A DNA stretch of 64,000 bases from Bryopsis sp. KO-2023 (GCA_030272585.1 BSYQ01000005.1:5983501-6047500), one strand, 5' to 3'. Numbered from the stretch's first letter, positions 11,811-20,111 are shown. Notes: a model not told the origin generated them from the letters alone. Translations and numbers: made by a program.

Positions 11811-12100
11811 ATAAGAACTTCCGTTGTTGTGGCGCTTTCACTGCCGCTAACGTTCCCCAAAAAGCGGAACTTCCACGGGTCTTTTCACGAAGAAGAGGGC
11901 GAGACAGAGCAAGTTCCGCCTTTTCGAAATACCTCCTTAAATTGTTTATTTTAGTTGGTTCTAATTCTGGAAACAGCATTTCGAAAAGGCGGAACTTGCT
12001 CTATCTCGCCCTCTTCTTCGTGAAAAGACCCGTGGAAGTTCCGCTTTTTGAGGAACTTTAGCGGCAGTGAAAGCGTCACAACAACGGAAGTTCTTATCAA
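11811..12100. repeat. central inverted repeat of the foldback element
   Basis: Arms of about 120 bp (11811-11929 and 11978-12100) are almost perfectly complementary around a loop of about 48 bp. Differences include ACAGAGC versus a one-base change opposite it, and AACGTTCCCC against GAGGAACTTT. Confidence 0.9.
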
Positions 12101-12560
12101 CTTAAAAATAGATCTAATATAGATCTTCACTCACACCATCGGTCGTTTTAGTTGAAGAGTCGTTTTCGACCTGTGAAAGGCAGCTTAGACAAAAGAAAAA
12201 CTTTTTCCGAGCACGTCGCACTTTGTCGCGTGCGAAACGAGTGCGACGTGCTCGAAAAGTTCTCTTCTTTCGTTTATCCCCAAACGGATTCACGACTTTC
12301 CTTACCCGCGAAACGAGCGAGACACCAACGGGACGGGGTGGATTGTTCATTCTAATACTCTAAATTTAGTAACATTGACCGTTGTAATCGATGGCAACGG
12401 CAGGTGCCGTTAATAACGGCTGTATGATCGTTAACGGTCAATTAACGGGTTTTAACGGGTTTGCACAACGCTCGCGACAACGGAACGGCAACGGCCCGTT
12501 ACCGTTAACGGCGCCGTTATTAACGGAGCCGTTGCAACGGCGCACAACTCTGATTCGGAC

Positions 12561-12975
12561 GGAAGAAACCTAGAGAAAATTGAGAAGTGCATGGAGTACT
12601 ATTGTCAACGCAAATAGTGTGAATAGTGTGATATTGCAACGGCTGCGACTCTGCAAGTCTGCCAGCCAAGCTGAAGGTGAAACAAAGGGAGACCAAGGTG
12701 CAAAGCACTCCAAACAAGGTTAAAAGCTAGGTTAAAACCAAGTGTACCAATACCCTAGAGGCGCTGCCCAAATACCCTGCTGCAGCACCTCTGACAAGAC
12801 CTGATCCCCTGATCAGACAACTACTGAGCTGACACAGTGAACCCTTCAATGTATCAGGTCAGATCACAGAATGTTCTGAGCTGCCAGTTCAGCAGGGACA
12901 CCTGCTGAGCTGCCAGCTCGCCAACCTACAGTCAGATCTCCTGATTCAGGGCCCAGCAGGCTCTGAATCAGGCGA
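12561..12975. other. intergenic segment with short palindromes
   Basis: No gene is supported. Short inverted repeats cluster at 12,780-12,974, for example CCTGATTCAG...CTGAATCAGG and GAGCTGCCAG...GCTGCCAGCTC. This may be the degraded end of another transposon, but no terminal repeat or target duplication was found. Confidence 0.4.
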
Positions 12976-12983
12976 TTCACTAC

Positions 12984-13285
12984 CAGTCATGGGCTGCACA
13001 GGACAGACCCCTGTCCTGTGCATCGCACAGGACAGGGTTCTGTGCGGGTTCTGTGCACCCTGTGCTGTCCTGTCCTGTTTTTCGAAATTCCACAGGCTAG
13101 AACAGAACAGACTGTCTGTTCTGTGCACAGGTCGGACCTGTGCTGCACAGGTGCACAGACTGCACAGCACAGCACAGAACTGCACAGACTGTGCACAGAG
13201 TCTGAACAGAAACTGCACAGACTGTGCACAGAACAGACAGTCTGTTCTGTCCTGTCCTGTGCACAGGGGTCTCAGCCCATGTCTG
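12984..13285. mobile_element. 302-bp hAT-like MITE
   Basis: Terminal inverted repeats CAGTCATGGGCTG (left) and CAGACATGGGCTG (right, reversed) match at 12 of 13 bases. The perfect 8-bp duplication TTCACTAC flanks it (12976-12983 and 13286-13293) and fits nTnnnnAn. The interior is a mosaic of short palindromes built on CTGTGCACAG, ACAGGACAG and ACAGACTGTCTGT. The termini resemble those of the large hAT element at 45,725 (CAGACCTGGGC), so it may be a deleted relative. Confidence 0.85.
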
Positions 13286-13348
13286 TTCACTACAGATATG
13301 ATTGGCATAAACCTTGAACACAAAAAAATCTATAAATTTCTAAGCATT

Positions 13349-14417
13349 GTAGGTTCGGGGAGCAGTCGGGGACAAGTGCCGTCGCGCGCGGGAACGAGGT
13401 TGCGCCAAAACTTCGGGAGGGTGTTCGTTCGTGGTTAGGACTCGTTCCGAGTTTTTTCATTGTTGCGATTTTCCGGGTGCTCGGATTCGGATATACGAGA
13501 GATATCGGCAATGGCCCATTTTGTTATCTCGAATTATCGCGTAAAAGGAGTTCTTCGTTTTCCATGGGTTTTTGGTGTCTTTTCGAGTTGTGGTGGTTTT
13601 TTTTCTTCTTTTTTTTCTTTCCTCGCAAGAGATCGATTCGTTTCTTTCTATTTTCGTCGTTCTTTTCTTATTTTTGTGCCGTTCGTTCCCTCCTTTCCTT
13701 CCAATAATCTTTCTTTTCTTTTCTTCCCTTTTCCGTGCTTTTCTGCTTTTTCCTTTTTCGATTCTTTCTCTTTCGGTCCTTTCGAGAAGATTCCATTTCC
13801 TTTGCATTCTTCTTTCGCCGTTTCGAAAGGTTTTTTTCTCCCCCTTCGAAATCAAACCGGTTTCTGTCTATCGTGTTTTCTCTCAAAGTTCATTTTCCTT
13901 CTTTCCCTCCCCCTTTTCTTTTCCTTTCTAGCTTTTTCGCTCTTTTCTTCGACCTCTCTCCCGATTTTCTCCCGAGAGGGATCCCGTGGATGATCCCGGA
14001 TTACCCGATCGGATGATCCAACAAGGGCGCGGTTGAACCCAGAAACGCCACCAACACGCCACCACCTGTGCGTTCCGTCGCCACACACGTCAAAACAGAA
14101 ACGAACATGCTCCCAAGGCTTTTTCGCTCTACTGCCGCTCACCCACGAGCTGACCCACACACACTCCACCGCCCGCGCGCGCGCTCACAGGCGCACACTC
14201 ACCCACACACCCACACACGAAAGATCGTGCCACACCTGAAAACGCTCCCACGGGGTCCTTTTCGATTGGATGAAGCCAAAAACACCATTTCACCGCTCTG
14301 CCCACCTCACCTCAAAAGAACAAACAAAAAACAATCGGTCCCCCAAACCGTCGGAGGGACACGTCCCTCGCGCACCTGAAAAACGGATACTTCACCTCCC
14401 GGCGTCCGCTTCAAAAC
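13349..14417. other. intergenic spacer of the array unit (unit 1 copy)
   Basis: No gene is recognised in this 1.07-kb segment, which recurs in each unit. About 13,560-13,975 is strongly pyrimidine-biased on the plus strand (T/C runs). Then follow short repeats of GGATCCCG/GGATGATCC (about 13,980-14,010) and a CA-rich stretch with a (CG)-rich core (about 14,155-14,215). Open frames of up to 300 codons here are low-complexity by-products of this composition. I looked for U6 and SRP RNA signatures and saw none. Confidence 0.6.
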
Positions 14418-14537
14418 GTGTTGCCATCAAACCACCGTGAATACATGCGATCCCTTCCGAACTCGCCAATCAAGCACGGTTGGGGCCGATCAGTACCGAG
14501 ATCAGGGATGTCTCAGGAATTCCGGCGGCGGCAACTC
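14418..14537 (+). rRNA. 5S ribosomal RNA (unit 1)
   Basis: Exactly 120 nt. The ends GTGTTGCC and GGCAACTC pair as helix I with one mismatch. Loop C (GATCCCTTCCGAACTC) and the internal promoter A-box region (AAGCACGGTTGGGGC) align with plant 5S, as does the helix IV/V region (GTACCGAGATCAGGGATGTCTCAGGAA). T runs for RNA polymerase III termination follow at 14550-14555 and 14563-14571. This copy has T at 14520 where other copies have A. Confidence 0.85.
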
Positions 14538-14603
14538 GGTGCACTGTTCTTTTTCCGTGCTTGTTTTTTTTGGGGGCTACGACCGGGAAGAAAAGGCCTT
14601 GAG

Positions 14604-14674
14604 TGCGTTGACCGGGAATCGAACCCGGGTCTCTACCGTGGCAGGGTAGTATGCTACCACTGTACCATCAACGC
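14604..14674 (-). tRNA. tRNA-Gly(GCC) (unit 1)
   Basis: Cloverleaf of 71 nt: acceptor GCGTTGA/TCAACGC, anticodon loop CTGCCAC in a CTACC/GGTAG stem, T arm CCGGGTTCGATTCCCGG. The decoded codon is GGC/GGU. Only four Ts follow the gene. Confidence 0.95.
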
Positions 14675-14941
14675 CTCGACGAAAATACCCGAGCTTGCTC
14701 GATCGGGTAACATGCGTGCGGGGGAATCGGGCCGGAACCGGGCAGAGGACTTTGGTCAAAATTCGGGTCCGGGGTTACGGTCGTGTTACCCGTCGCCGTA
14801 ATGCGGCCGTAATTGTGTTCCGTAACCGAAAGTTGTTTACTCTCCCGTCATTTACGGTAATTTATGGTCGGACAAGTTCTTACTACGGTTACGGTGACCG
14901 TGACCGTAGGGTCCTGTCTATGGTCGGAACGGAAGGGCGGA

Positions 14942-15015
14942 CGCCCGAGGAGGGACTCGAACCCTCGGCCACGAGATTAAAAGTCTCGCGCTCTGCCAAA
15001 CTGAGCTACCCGGGC
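14942..15015 (-). tRNA. tRNA-Lys(UUU) (unit 1)
   Basis: Acceptor GCCCGGG/CTCGGGC, anticodon loop CTTTTAA in CGAGA/TCTCG, T arm GAGGGTTCGAGTCCCTC, discriminator G. No run of four Ts within about 180 bp downstream. Confidence 0.95.
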
Positions 15016-15121
15016 ATATCTCAAGCAGGATCGCGCCGATCTCGTGGATCCCGATTCCGGGAATCTCGATCGCGGGGGGGCGACCGAGCCTCCACGCAGC
15101 GCGCGATCGACTCGTCGTCGA

Positions 15122-15203
15122 GCTGAGATGTCCGAGTGGTTAAGGAGGTGGACTCGAAATCCACTGGGTTCATCCCGCGTAGGTTCAAATCCTGCTCTCA
15201 GCG
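15122..15203 (+). tRNA. tRNA-Ser(CGA) (unit 1)
   Basis: Class II tRNA with long variable arm. Acceptor GCTGAGA/TCTCAGC, anticodon loop CTCGAAA in GTGGA/TCCAC. This copy has GTAGG in the T stem where others have GCAGG, giving a G-U pair. TTTTT follows 15 nt downstream. Confidence 0.95.
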
Positions 15204-15258
15204 AGCGTCGAAGTCGTTTTTCGGAGCGGCAAAAGACAAGGATGCAAGGTGGGCGTGC

Positions 15259-15320
15259 ATGAACCCGGGTCTCCTGCGTGACAGTGACAGGCAAGAATAC
15301 TCACCGCCGTACTGCAACGA
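15259..15320 (-). pseudogene. tRNA-Asp(GTC)-like relic (unit 1; present in every unit)
   Basis: Read on the minus strand, TACGGCGGTGAGTAT plus GCCTGTCAC and GCAGGAGACCCGGGTTC match the D arm, anticodon arm and start of the T arm of eukaryotic tRNA-Asp. It is broken by a 6-nt duplication (TGTCAC twice) in the anticodon loop and by loss of the 3' T stem and acceptor strand. Other copies lie 841-902 bases after each 5S start, for example 18049-18110, 20833-20894, 52788-52849 and 63924-63985. Confidence 0.6.
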
Positions 15321-15406
15321 CTCGATCACGATGACGAGGCTGACGATGAGGTTGATGACGAGGCGTGCGACGAGGATGGACGACGCGACGCCTCATCACG
15401 ACGTGA

Positions 15407-15488
15407 GTTGGGGTGTCCGAGTGGTTAAGGAGGTGGACTAGAAATCCATTGGGTTTGTCCCGCGCAGGTTCGAATCCTGCCCTCAACG
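15407..15488 (+). tRNA. tRNA-Ser(AGA) (unit 1)
   Basis: Class II; acceptor GTTGGGG/CCTCAAC, anticodon loop CTAGAAA in GTGGA/TCCAT, T arm GCAGGTTCGAATCCTGC. A34 would be read as inosine. This copy has T at 15464 (stem TCCAT) where others have C. It is more than 80% like Ser-CGA, so the two are probably duplicates. No T4 run before the convergent Leu-CAG gene. Confidence 0.95.
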
Positions 15489-15544
15489 AGGCATGTGTGT
15501 GCGTGTGTGTTCGCGAACCGAGGGGGTGACGCGGAAAGGCACGT

Positions 15545-15627
15545 TGTGGTGAGTGGGATTCGAACCCACGCTCGTCTCCGAACTAGAACCTGAATCTAGC
15601 GCCTTAGACCAACTCGGCCATCACCAC
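15545..15627 (-). tRNA. tRNA-Leu(CAG) (unit 1)
   Basis: Class II, 83 nt; acceptor GTGGTGA/TCACCAC, anticodon loop TTCAGGT in CTAGA/TCTAG, T arm GTGGGTTCGAATCCCAC. Convergent with Ser-AGA 56 bp away, with no T4 terminator on either strand between them. Confidence 0.95.
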
Positions 15628-15725
15628 ACCATCGTCGCTCGGGAGCCACCCCCACGAGGGCCCCGCCCCGGACGGGAGTCGCAGGCGACGCCCCCCGAGA
15701 TCGGCGGCACGGAAATCTTTCCGTG

Positions 15726-15817
15726 GCCTCGGTGGCGCAGTCGGTTAGCGCGTCGGTCTCATAACCTCGTGAGCCATCCGGAGGTCACCAGTTCGATCCT
15801 GGTCCTGGTCCGGGGCA
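15726..15817 (+). tRNA. elongator tRNA-Met(CAU), intron-containing, with 6-nt duplication (unit 1)
   Basis: Acceptor GCCTCGG/CCGGGGC, anticodon loop start CTCATA, then an intron of about 12-13 nt after position 37, then CCGG. The D arm and body match eukaryotic elongator tRNA-Met. This copy repeats CCTGGT at the T-stem/acceptor junction. That leaves six extra nucleotides and probably a non-functional tRNA. An 8-bp hairpin (CACGGAAA/TTTCCGTG) sits directly upstream. Confidence 0.65.
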
Positions 15818-15865
15818 ACCAACGCTTTTGACGGGACGCCCCACGCCACGTCACAAATTCTGACG

Positions 15866-15946
15866 TGTGGCGAGTGGGATTTGAACCCACGCCCTTTCGG
15901 ACTGGAACCTTACTCCAGCGCCTTGGACCAACTCGGCCATCGCCAC
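15866..15946 (-). tRNA. tRNA-Leu(AAG) (unit 1)
   Basis: Class II, 81 nt; acceptor GTGGCGA/TCGCCAC, anticodon loop GTAAGGT in CTGGA/TCCAG. Just 3' of the gene, TGACGTGGCG can pair with the acceptor 3' strand plus trailer (CGCCACACGTCA). No T4 terminator nearby. Confidence 0.95.
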
Positions 15947-16021
15947 ATACGAGAGGAGGGGTCCGCCGCGCGTCTTCAAGCTGGGGTCTCGGACGTCGGT
16001 CCGCTAAAAAAAGAGCACGAG

Positions 16022-16092
16022 TGCGTTGACCGGGAATCGAACCCGGGTCTCTACCTTGGGAGGGTAGTATGCTACCACTATATCACCAACGC
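16022..16092 (-). tRNA. tRNA-Gly(CCC) (unit 1)
   Basis: Acceptor GCGTTGG/TCAACGC, anticodon loop CTCCCAA (A37) in CTACC/GGTAG. The body is nearly the same as Gly-GCC, so it is likely a duplicate with a changed anticodon. A T7 run follows 11-17 nt downstream. Confidence 0.95.
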
Positions 16093-17207
16093 GGCTCGAG
16101 GGATGGCGCGTGCGGAGAGCGTGGTAGGTTCGGGAAGCTGTCGGGAAGCTGTCGGGGACAAGTGCCGTCGCGCGCGGGAACGAGGTTGCGCCAAAACTTC
16201 GGGAGGGTGTTCGTTCGTGGTTAGGACTCGTTTCGAGTTTTTTCATCGTTGCAATTTTTCCGGGTGCTCGGATTCGGATATACGAGAGATATCGGCAATG
16301 GCCCATTTCGTTCGCTCGAATTATCGCGTAAAAGGAGTTCTTCGTTTTCCATGGGTTTTTGGTGTCTCTTCGAGTTGTGGTGTATTATTATTATTTTTAT
16401 TTTTTTCTTTCCTCGCAAGAGATCGATTCGTTTCTTTCTATTTTCGTCGTTCTTTTCTTATTTTTGTGCCGTTCGTTCCCTCCTTTCCTTCCAATAATCT
16501 TTCTTTTCTTTTCTTCCCTTTTCCGTGCTTTTCTGCTTTTTCCTTTTTCGATTCTTTCTCTTTCGGTCCTTTCGAGAAGATTCCATTTCCTTTGCATTCT
16601 TCTTTCGCCGTTTCGAAAGGTTTTTTTCTCCCCCTTCGAAATCAAACCGGTTTCTGTCTATCGTGTTTTCTCTCAAAGTTCATTTTCCTTCTTTCCCTCC
16701 CCCTTTTCTTTTCCTTTCTAGCTTTTTCGCTCTTTTCTTCGACCTCTCTCCCGATTTTCTCCCGAGAGGGATCCCGTGGATGATCCCGGATTACCCGATC
16801 GGATGATCCAACAAGGGCGCGGTTGAACCCAGAAACGCCACCAACACGCCACCACCTGTGCGTTCCGTCGCCACACACGTCAAAACAGAAACGAACATGC
16901 TCCCAAGGCTTTTTCGCTCTACTGCCGCTCACCCACGAGCTGACCCACACACACTCCACCGCCCGCGCGCGCGCTCACAGGCGCACACTCACCCACACAC
17001 CCACACACGAAAGATCGTGCCACACCTGAAAACGCTCCCACGGGGTCCTTTTCGATTGGATGAAGCCAAAAACACCATTTCACCGCTCTGCCCACCTCAC
17101 CTCAAAAGAACAAACAAAAAACAATCGGTCCCCCAAACCGTCGGAGGGACACGTCCCTCGCGCACCTGAAAAACGGATACTTCACCTCCCGGCGTCCGCT
17201 TCAAAAC

Positions 17208-17327
17208 GTGTTGCCATCAAACCACCGTGAATACATGCGATCCCTTCCGAACTCGCCAATCAAGCACGGTTGGGGCCGATCAGTACCGAGATCAGGGATG
17301 TCTCAGGAAATCCGGCGGCGGCAACTC
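17208..17327 (+). rRNA. 5S ribosomal RNA (unit 2)
   Basis: Array-consensus sequence (A at 5S position 103). Confidence 0.85.
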
Positions 17328-17393
17328 GGTGCACTGTTCTTTTTCCGTGCTTGTTTTTTTTGGGGGCTACGACCGGGAAGAAAAGGCCTTGAG

Positions 17394-17464
17394 TGCGTTG
17401 ACCGGGAATCGAACCCGGGTCTCTACCGTGGCAGGGTAGTATGCTACCACTGTACCATCAACGC
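17394..17464 (-). tRNA. tRNA-Gly(GCC) (unit 2)
   Basis: Same cloverleaf as in unit 1. Confidence 0.95.
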
Positions 17465-17731
17465 CTCGACGAAAATACCCGAGCTTGCTCGATCGGGTAA
17501 CATGCGTGCGGGGGAATCGGGCCGGAACCGGGCAGAGGACTTTGGTCAAAATTCGGGTCCGGGGTTACGGTCGTGTTACCCGTCGCCGTAATGCGGCCGT
17601 AATTGTGTTCCGTAACCGAAAGTTGTTTACTCTCCCGTCATTTACGGTAATTTATGGTCGGACAAGTTCTTACTACGGTTACGGTGACCGTGACCGTAAG
17701 GTCCTGTCTATGGTCGGAACGGAAGGGCGGA

Positions 17732-17805
17732 CGCCCGAGGAGGGACTCGAACCCTCGGCCACGAGATTAAAAGTCTCGCGCTCTGCCAAACTGAGCTACC
17801 CGGGC
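17732..17805 (-). tRNA. tRNA-Lys(UUU) (unit 2)
   Basis: Same as unit 1. Confidence 0.95.
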
Positions 17806-17911
17806 ATATCTCAAGCAGGATCGCGCCGATCTCGTGGATCCCGATTCCGGGAATCTCGATCGCGGGGGGGCGACCGAGCCTCCACGCAGCGCGCGATCGA
17901 CTCGTCGTCGA

Positions 17912-17993
17912 GCTGAGATGTCCGAGTGGTTAAGGAGGTGGACTCGAAATCCACTGGGTTCATCCCGCGCAGGTTCAAATCCTGCTCTCAGCG
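17912..17993 (+). tRNA. tRNA-Ser(CGA) (unit 2)
   Basis: T stem GCAGG/CCTGC fully paired (array consensus). Confidence 0.95.
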
Positions 17994-18196
17994 AGCGTCG
18001 AAGTCGTTTTTCGGAGCGGCAAAAGACAAGGATGCAAGGTGGGCGTGCATGAACCCGGGTCTCCTGCGTGACAGTGACAGGCAAGAATACTCACCGCCGT
18101 ACTGCAACGACTCGATCACGATGACGAGGCTGACGATGAGGTTGATGACGAGGCGTGCGACGAGGATGGACGACGCGACGCCTCATCACGACGTGA

Positions 18197-18278
18197 GTTG
18201 GGGTGTCCGAGTGGTTAAGGAGGTGGACTAGAAATCCACTGGGTTTGTCCCGCGCAGGTTCGAATCCTGCCCTCAACG
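18197..18278 (+). tRNA. tRNA-Ser(AGA) (unit 2)
   Basis: Anticodon stem GTGGA/TCCAC fully paired (array consensus). Confidence 0.95.
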
Positions 18279-18334
18279 AGGCATGTGTGTGCGTGTGTGT
18301 TCGCGAACCGAGGGGGTGACGCGGAAAGGCACGT

Positions 18335-18417
18335 TGTGGTGAGTGGGATTCGAACCCACGCTCGTCTCCGAACTAGAACCTGAATCTAGCGCCTTAGACC
18401 AACTCGGCCATCACCAC
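18335..18417 (-). tRNA. tRNA-Leu(CAG) (unit 2)
   Basis: Same as unit 1. Confidence 0.95.
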
Positions 18418-18515
18418 ACCATCGTCGCTCGGGAGCCACCCCCACGAGGGCCCCGCCCCGGACGGGAGTCGCAGGCGACGCCCCCCGAGATCGGCGGCAC
18501 GGAAATCTTTCCGTG

Positions 18516-18601
18516 GCCTCGGTGGCGCAGTCGGTTAGCGCGTCGGTCTCATAACCTCGTGAGCCATCCGGAGGTCACCAGTTCGATCCTGGTCCGGGGC
18601 A
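18516..18601 (+). tRNA. elongator tRNA-Met(CAU), intron-containing (unit 2)
   Basis: Intact form: T arm ACCAGTTCGATCCTGGT runs straight into acceptor CCGGGGC plus A. An intron of about 12-13 nt follows the anticodon CAT-A. After splicing four of five anticodon-stem pairs form, with a possible mismatch at 31-39. Confidence 0.9.
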
Positions 18602-18649
18602 ACCAACGCTTTTGACGGGACGCCCCACGCCACGTCACAAATTCTGACG

Positions 18650-18730
18650 TGTGGCGAGTGGGATTTGAACCCACGCCCTTTCGGACTGGAACCTTACTCC
18701 AGCGCCTTGGACCAACTCGGCCATCGCCAC
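18650..18730 (-). tRNA. tRNA-Leu(AAG) (unit 2)
   Basis: Same as unit 1. Confidence 0.95.
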
Positions 18731-18805
18731 ATACGAGAGGAGGGGTCCGCCGCGCGTCTTCAAGCTGGGGTCTCGGACGTCGGTCCGCTAAAAAAAGAGC
18801 ACGAG

Positions 18806-18876
18806 TGCGTTGACCGGGAATCGAACCCGGGTCTCTACCTTGGGAGGGTAGTATGCTACCACTATATCACCAACGC
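18806..18876 (-). tRNA. tRNA-Gly(CCC) (unit 2)
   Basis: A37 form. Confidence 0.95.
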
Positions 18877-19991
18877 GGCTCGAGGGATGGCGCGTGCGGA
18901 GAGCGTGGTAGGTTCGGGAAGCTGTCGGGAAGCTGTCGGGGACAAGTGCCGTCGCGCGCGGGAACGAGGTTGCGCCAAAACTTCGGGAGGGTGTTCGTTC
19001 GTGGTTAGGACTCGTTTCGAGTTTTTTCATCGTTGCAATTTTTCCGGGTGCTCGGATTCGGATATACGAGAGATATCGGCAATGGCCCATTTCGTTCGCT
19101 CGAATTATCGCGTAAAAGGAGTTCTTCGTTTTCCATGGGTTTTTGGTGTCTCTTCGAGTTGTGGTGTATTATTATTATTTTTATTTTTTTCTTTCCTCGC
19201 AAGAGATCGATTCGTTTCTTTCTATTTTCGTCGTTCTTTTCTTATTTTTGTGCCGTTCGTTCCCTCCTTTCCTTCCAATAATCTTTCTTTTCTTTTCTTC
19301 CCTTTTCCGTGCTTTTCTGCTTTTTCCTTTTTCGATTCTTTCTCTTTCGGTCCTTTCGAGAAGATTCCATTTCCTTTGCATTCTTCTTTCGCCGTTTCGA
19401 AAGGTTTTTTTCTCCCCCTTCGAAATCAAACCGGTTTCTGTCTATCGTGTTTTCTCTCAAAGTTCATTTTCCTTCTTTCCCTCCCCCTTTTCTTTTCCTT
19501 TCTAGCTTTTTCGCTCTTTTCTTCGACCTCTCTCCCGATTTTCTCCCGAGAGGGATCCCGTGGATGATCCCGGATTACCCGATCGGATGATCCAACAAGG
19601 GCGCGGTTGAACCCAGAAACGCCACCAACACGCCACCACCTGTGCGTTCCGTCGCCACACACGTCAAAACAGAAACGAACATGCTCCCAAGGCTTTTTCG
19701 CTCTACTGCCGCTCACCCACGAGCTGACCCACACACACTCCACCGCCCGCGCGCGCGCTCACAGGCGCACACTCACCCACACACCCACACACGAAAGATC
19801 GTGCCACACCTGAAAACGCTCCCACGGGGTCCTTTTCGATTGGATGAAGCCAAAAACACCATTTCACCGCTCTGCCCACCTCACCTCAAAAGAACAAACA
19901 AAAAACAATCGGTCCCCCAAACCGTCGGAGGGACACGTCCCTCGCGCACCTGAAAAACGGATACTTCACCTCCCGGCGTCCGCTTCAAAAC

Positions 19992-20111
19992 GTGTTGCCA
20001 TCAAACCACCGTGAATACATGCGATCCCTTCCGAACTCGCCAATCAAGCACGGTTGGGGCCGATCAGTACCGAGATCAGGGATGTCTCAGGAAATCCGGC
20101 GGCGGCAACTC
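19992..20111 (+). rRNA. 5S ribosomal RNA (unit 3)
   Basis: Array-consensus sequence. Confidence 0.85.

Larger units (their letters stand above)
11253..12552. mobile_element. 1300-bp non-autonomous foldback hAT-like element
   Basis: Begins CAGAGTTGTGC and ends with its exact reverse complement GCACAACTCTG. It is flanked by the perfect 8-bp duplication ATTCGGAC (11245-11252 and 12553-12560), which fits the Ac-type hAT target pattern nTnnnnAn. The outer 130-150 bp of each end are dense in AACGG/CCGTT pentamers in both orientations. Almost the whole element is one giant inverted repeat centred near 11,954. No transposase is present. Mobilisation would need a hAT transposase in trans. Confidence 0.88.
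13349..16123 (+). repeat. array unit 1 (edge unit, 2775 bp)
   Basis: Left boundary of the array: similarity to other units begins at GTAGGTTCGG. It is 15 bp shorter than the long form, lacking one GGAAGCTGTC-type repeat. Its first 270 bp or so are the most diverged part of the array, including a poly-T stretch where other units have TATTATTATTATT. It also has private changes in 5S (14520), Ser-CGA (15180) and Ser-AGA (15464). It carries the 6-bp duplication in tRNA-Met. Asp relic at 15259-15320. Confidence 0.95.
16124..18907 (+). repeat. array unit 2 (2784 bp)
   Basis: Standard unit with intact Met T arm. Head variant GTTGCAATTTTT is shared only with unit 3. Asp relic at 18049-18110. Confidence 0.97.

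Noticed and set aside
11289..12540. AACGG/CCGTT repeats as telomeric sequence
   Set aside because: They occur in both orientations, irregularly, inside an element with exact termini and an 8-bp duplication.
12946..13438. Cys/Thr/Gln-rich open frames across the MITE
   Set aside because: They are products of CTGTGC/GCACAG palindromes, open on both strands, with no start context or homologous look.
13349..14417. U6 snRNA, SRP RNA or RNase P RNA in the unit spacer
   Set aside because: I looked for the U6 ACAGAGA region and SRP/RNase P core motifs on both strands and saw none. A covariance search would be needed to be sure.
14695..15126. 143-codon and other frames across the tRNA genes
   Set aside because: They translate tRNA and spacer sequence and show no protein family features.
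15881..16783. 300-codon open frame repeated in every unit
   Set aside because: It overlaps tRNA-Leu(AAG) and tRNA-Gly(CCC) on the other strand, then runs through the pyrimidine tract. The translation is Phe/Ser/Arg low-complexity, and repetition merely reflects the DNA repeat.
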